From: an uncultured Prevotellaceae bacterium
Lineage (GTDB): Bacteria > Bacteroidota > Bacteroidia > Bacteroidales > Bacteroidaceae
Assembly: GCA_905202115.1 (NCBI GenBank)
Contig: CAJKQZ010000148.1
Location: 1 to 6,105, forward strand
Direction of reading: 5' to 3'
DNA: 6,105 nucleotides
The translations under genes and the position numbers were made by a program. Positions 6,088 through 6,105 of this stretch are shown in pieces. A model generated the notes under the pieces. That model was given only the letters and a program-made list of their open reading frames with translations, was not told the origin of the DNA and ran no database searches. Each line of letters opens with the position of its first letter. Positions within the stretch are counted from its first letter, which is position 1.

Positions 6088-6105
6088 ATAATTCAAAATA
6101 TGTCT
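6088..6105. repeat. Truncated copy of the intergenic palindromic repeat, inverted
   Basis: The last 18 bases, ATAATTCAAAATATGTCT, are the exact reverse complement of 2510-2527, which spans the join between copies 1 and 2 of the triple repeat upstream of korA. The match stops abruptly on the left (6087) and runs off the window on the right, so the full element probably continues beyond position 6105. Confidence 0.7.

Overview
The window looks like chromosomal DNA from a Bacteroidales gut bacterium. Three things point there: Bacteroidetes-type promoters (TAnnTTTG -7 boxes), A-rich start regions without Shine-Dalgarno sequences, and a secreted GH97 glycosidase beside a two-subunit 2-oxoacid:ferredoxin oxidoreductase operon. 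The moderate GC content would suit a Muribaculaceae-like or related genome, but that placement is inference.

Layout. Positions 1-217 hold no convincing gene. They contain a degenerate 9-bp periodic palindromic array (59-120) and a strong GC-rich hairpin with U-tracts on both strands (164-206), which terminates the leftward gene. Positions 218-2224 (minus) encode a complete periplasmic GH97 family glycoside hydrolase with a signal peptide and the residues expected of the retaining, alpha-galactosidase-like branch. Positions 2225-2931 form an unusually large and structured divergent intergenic region. It holds one good and one weaker leftward promoter, a near-perfect rightward terminator hairpin with no recognisable gene before it, a triple-copy palindromic repeat, a second CTGACA-type inverted repeat, a canonical rightward promoter and a roughly 125-nt structured leader. 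Positions 2932-4809 (plus) encode the alpha subunit (fused gamma/alpha) and 4895-5899 the beta subunit of a 2-oxoglutarate-type ferredoxin oxidoreductase, KorAB. The last 200 bases are non-coding and end in 18 bases that exactly match, inverted, part of the palindromic repeat upstream of korA.

How the genes work. KorA and KorB together form one enzyme that interconverts 2-oxoglutarate plus CoA with succinyl-CoA, CO2 and reduced ferredoxin in the cytoplasm. GH97 acts separately in the periplasm on alpha-linked sugars. The two transcription units diverge and show no obvious functional link. All three genes belong to known families. The less explained content is in the intergenic DNA: a repeat family present on both sides of korAB, an orphan terminator, and the 9-bp array. 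I found no evidence of an undescribed multi-gene system.
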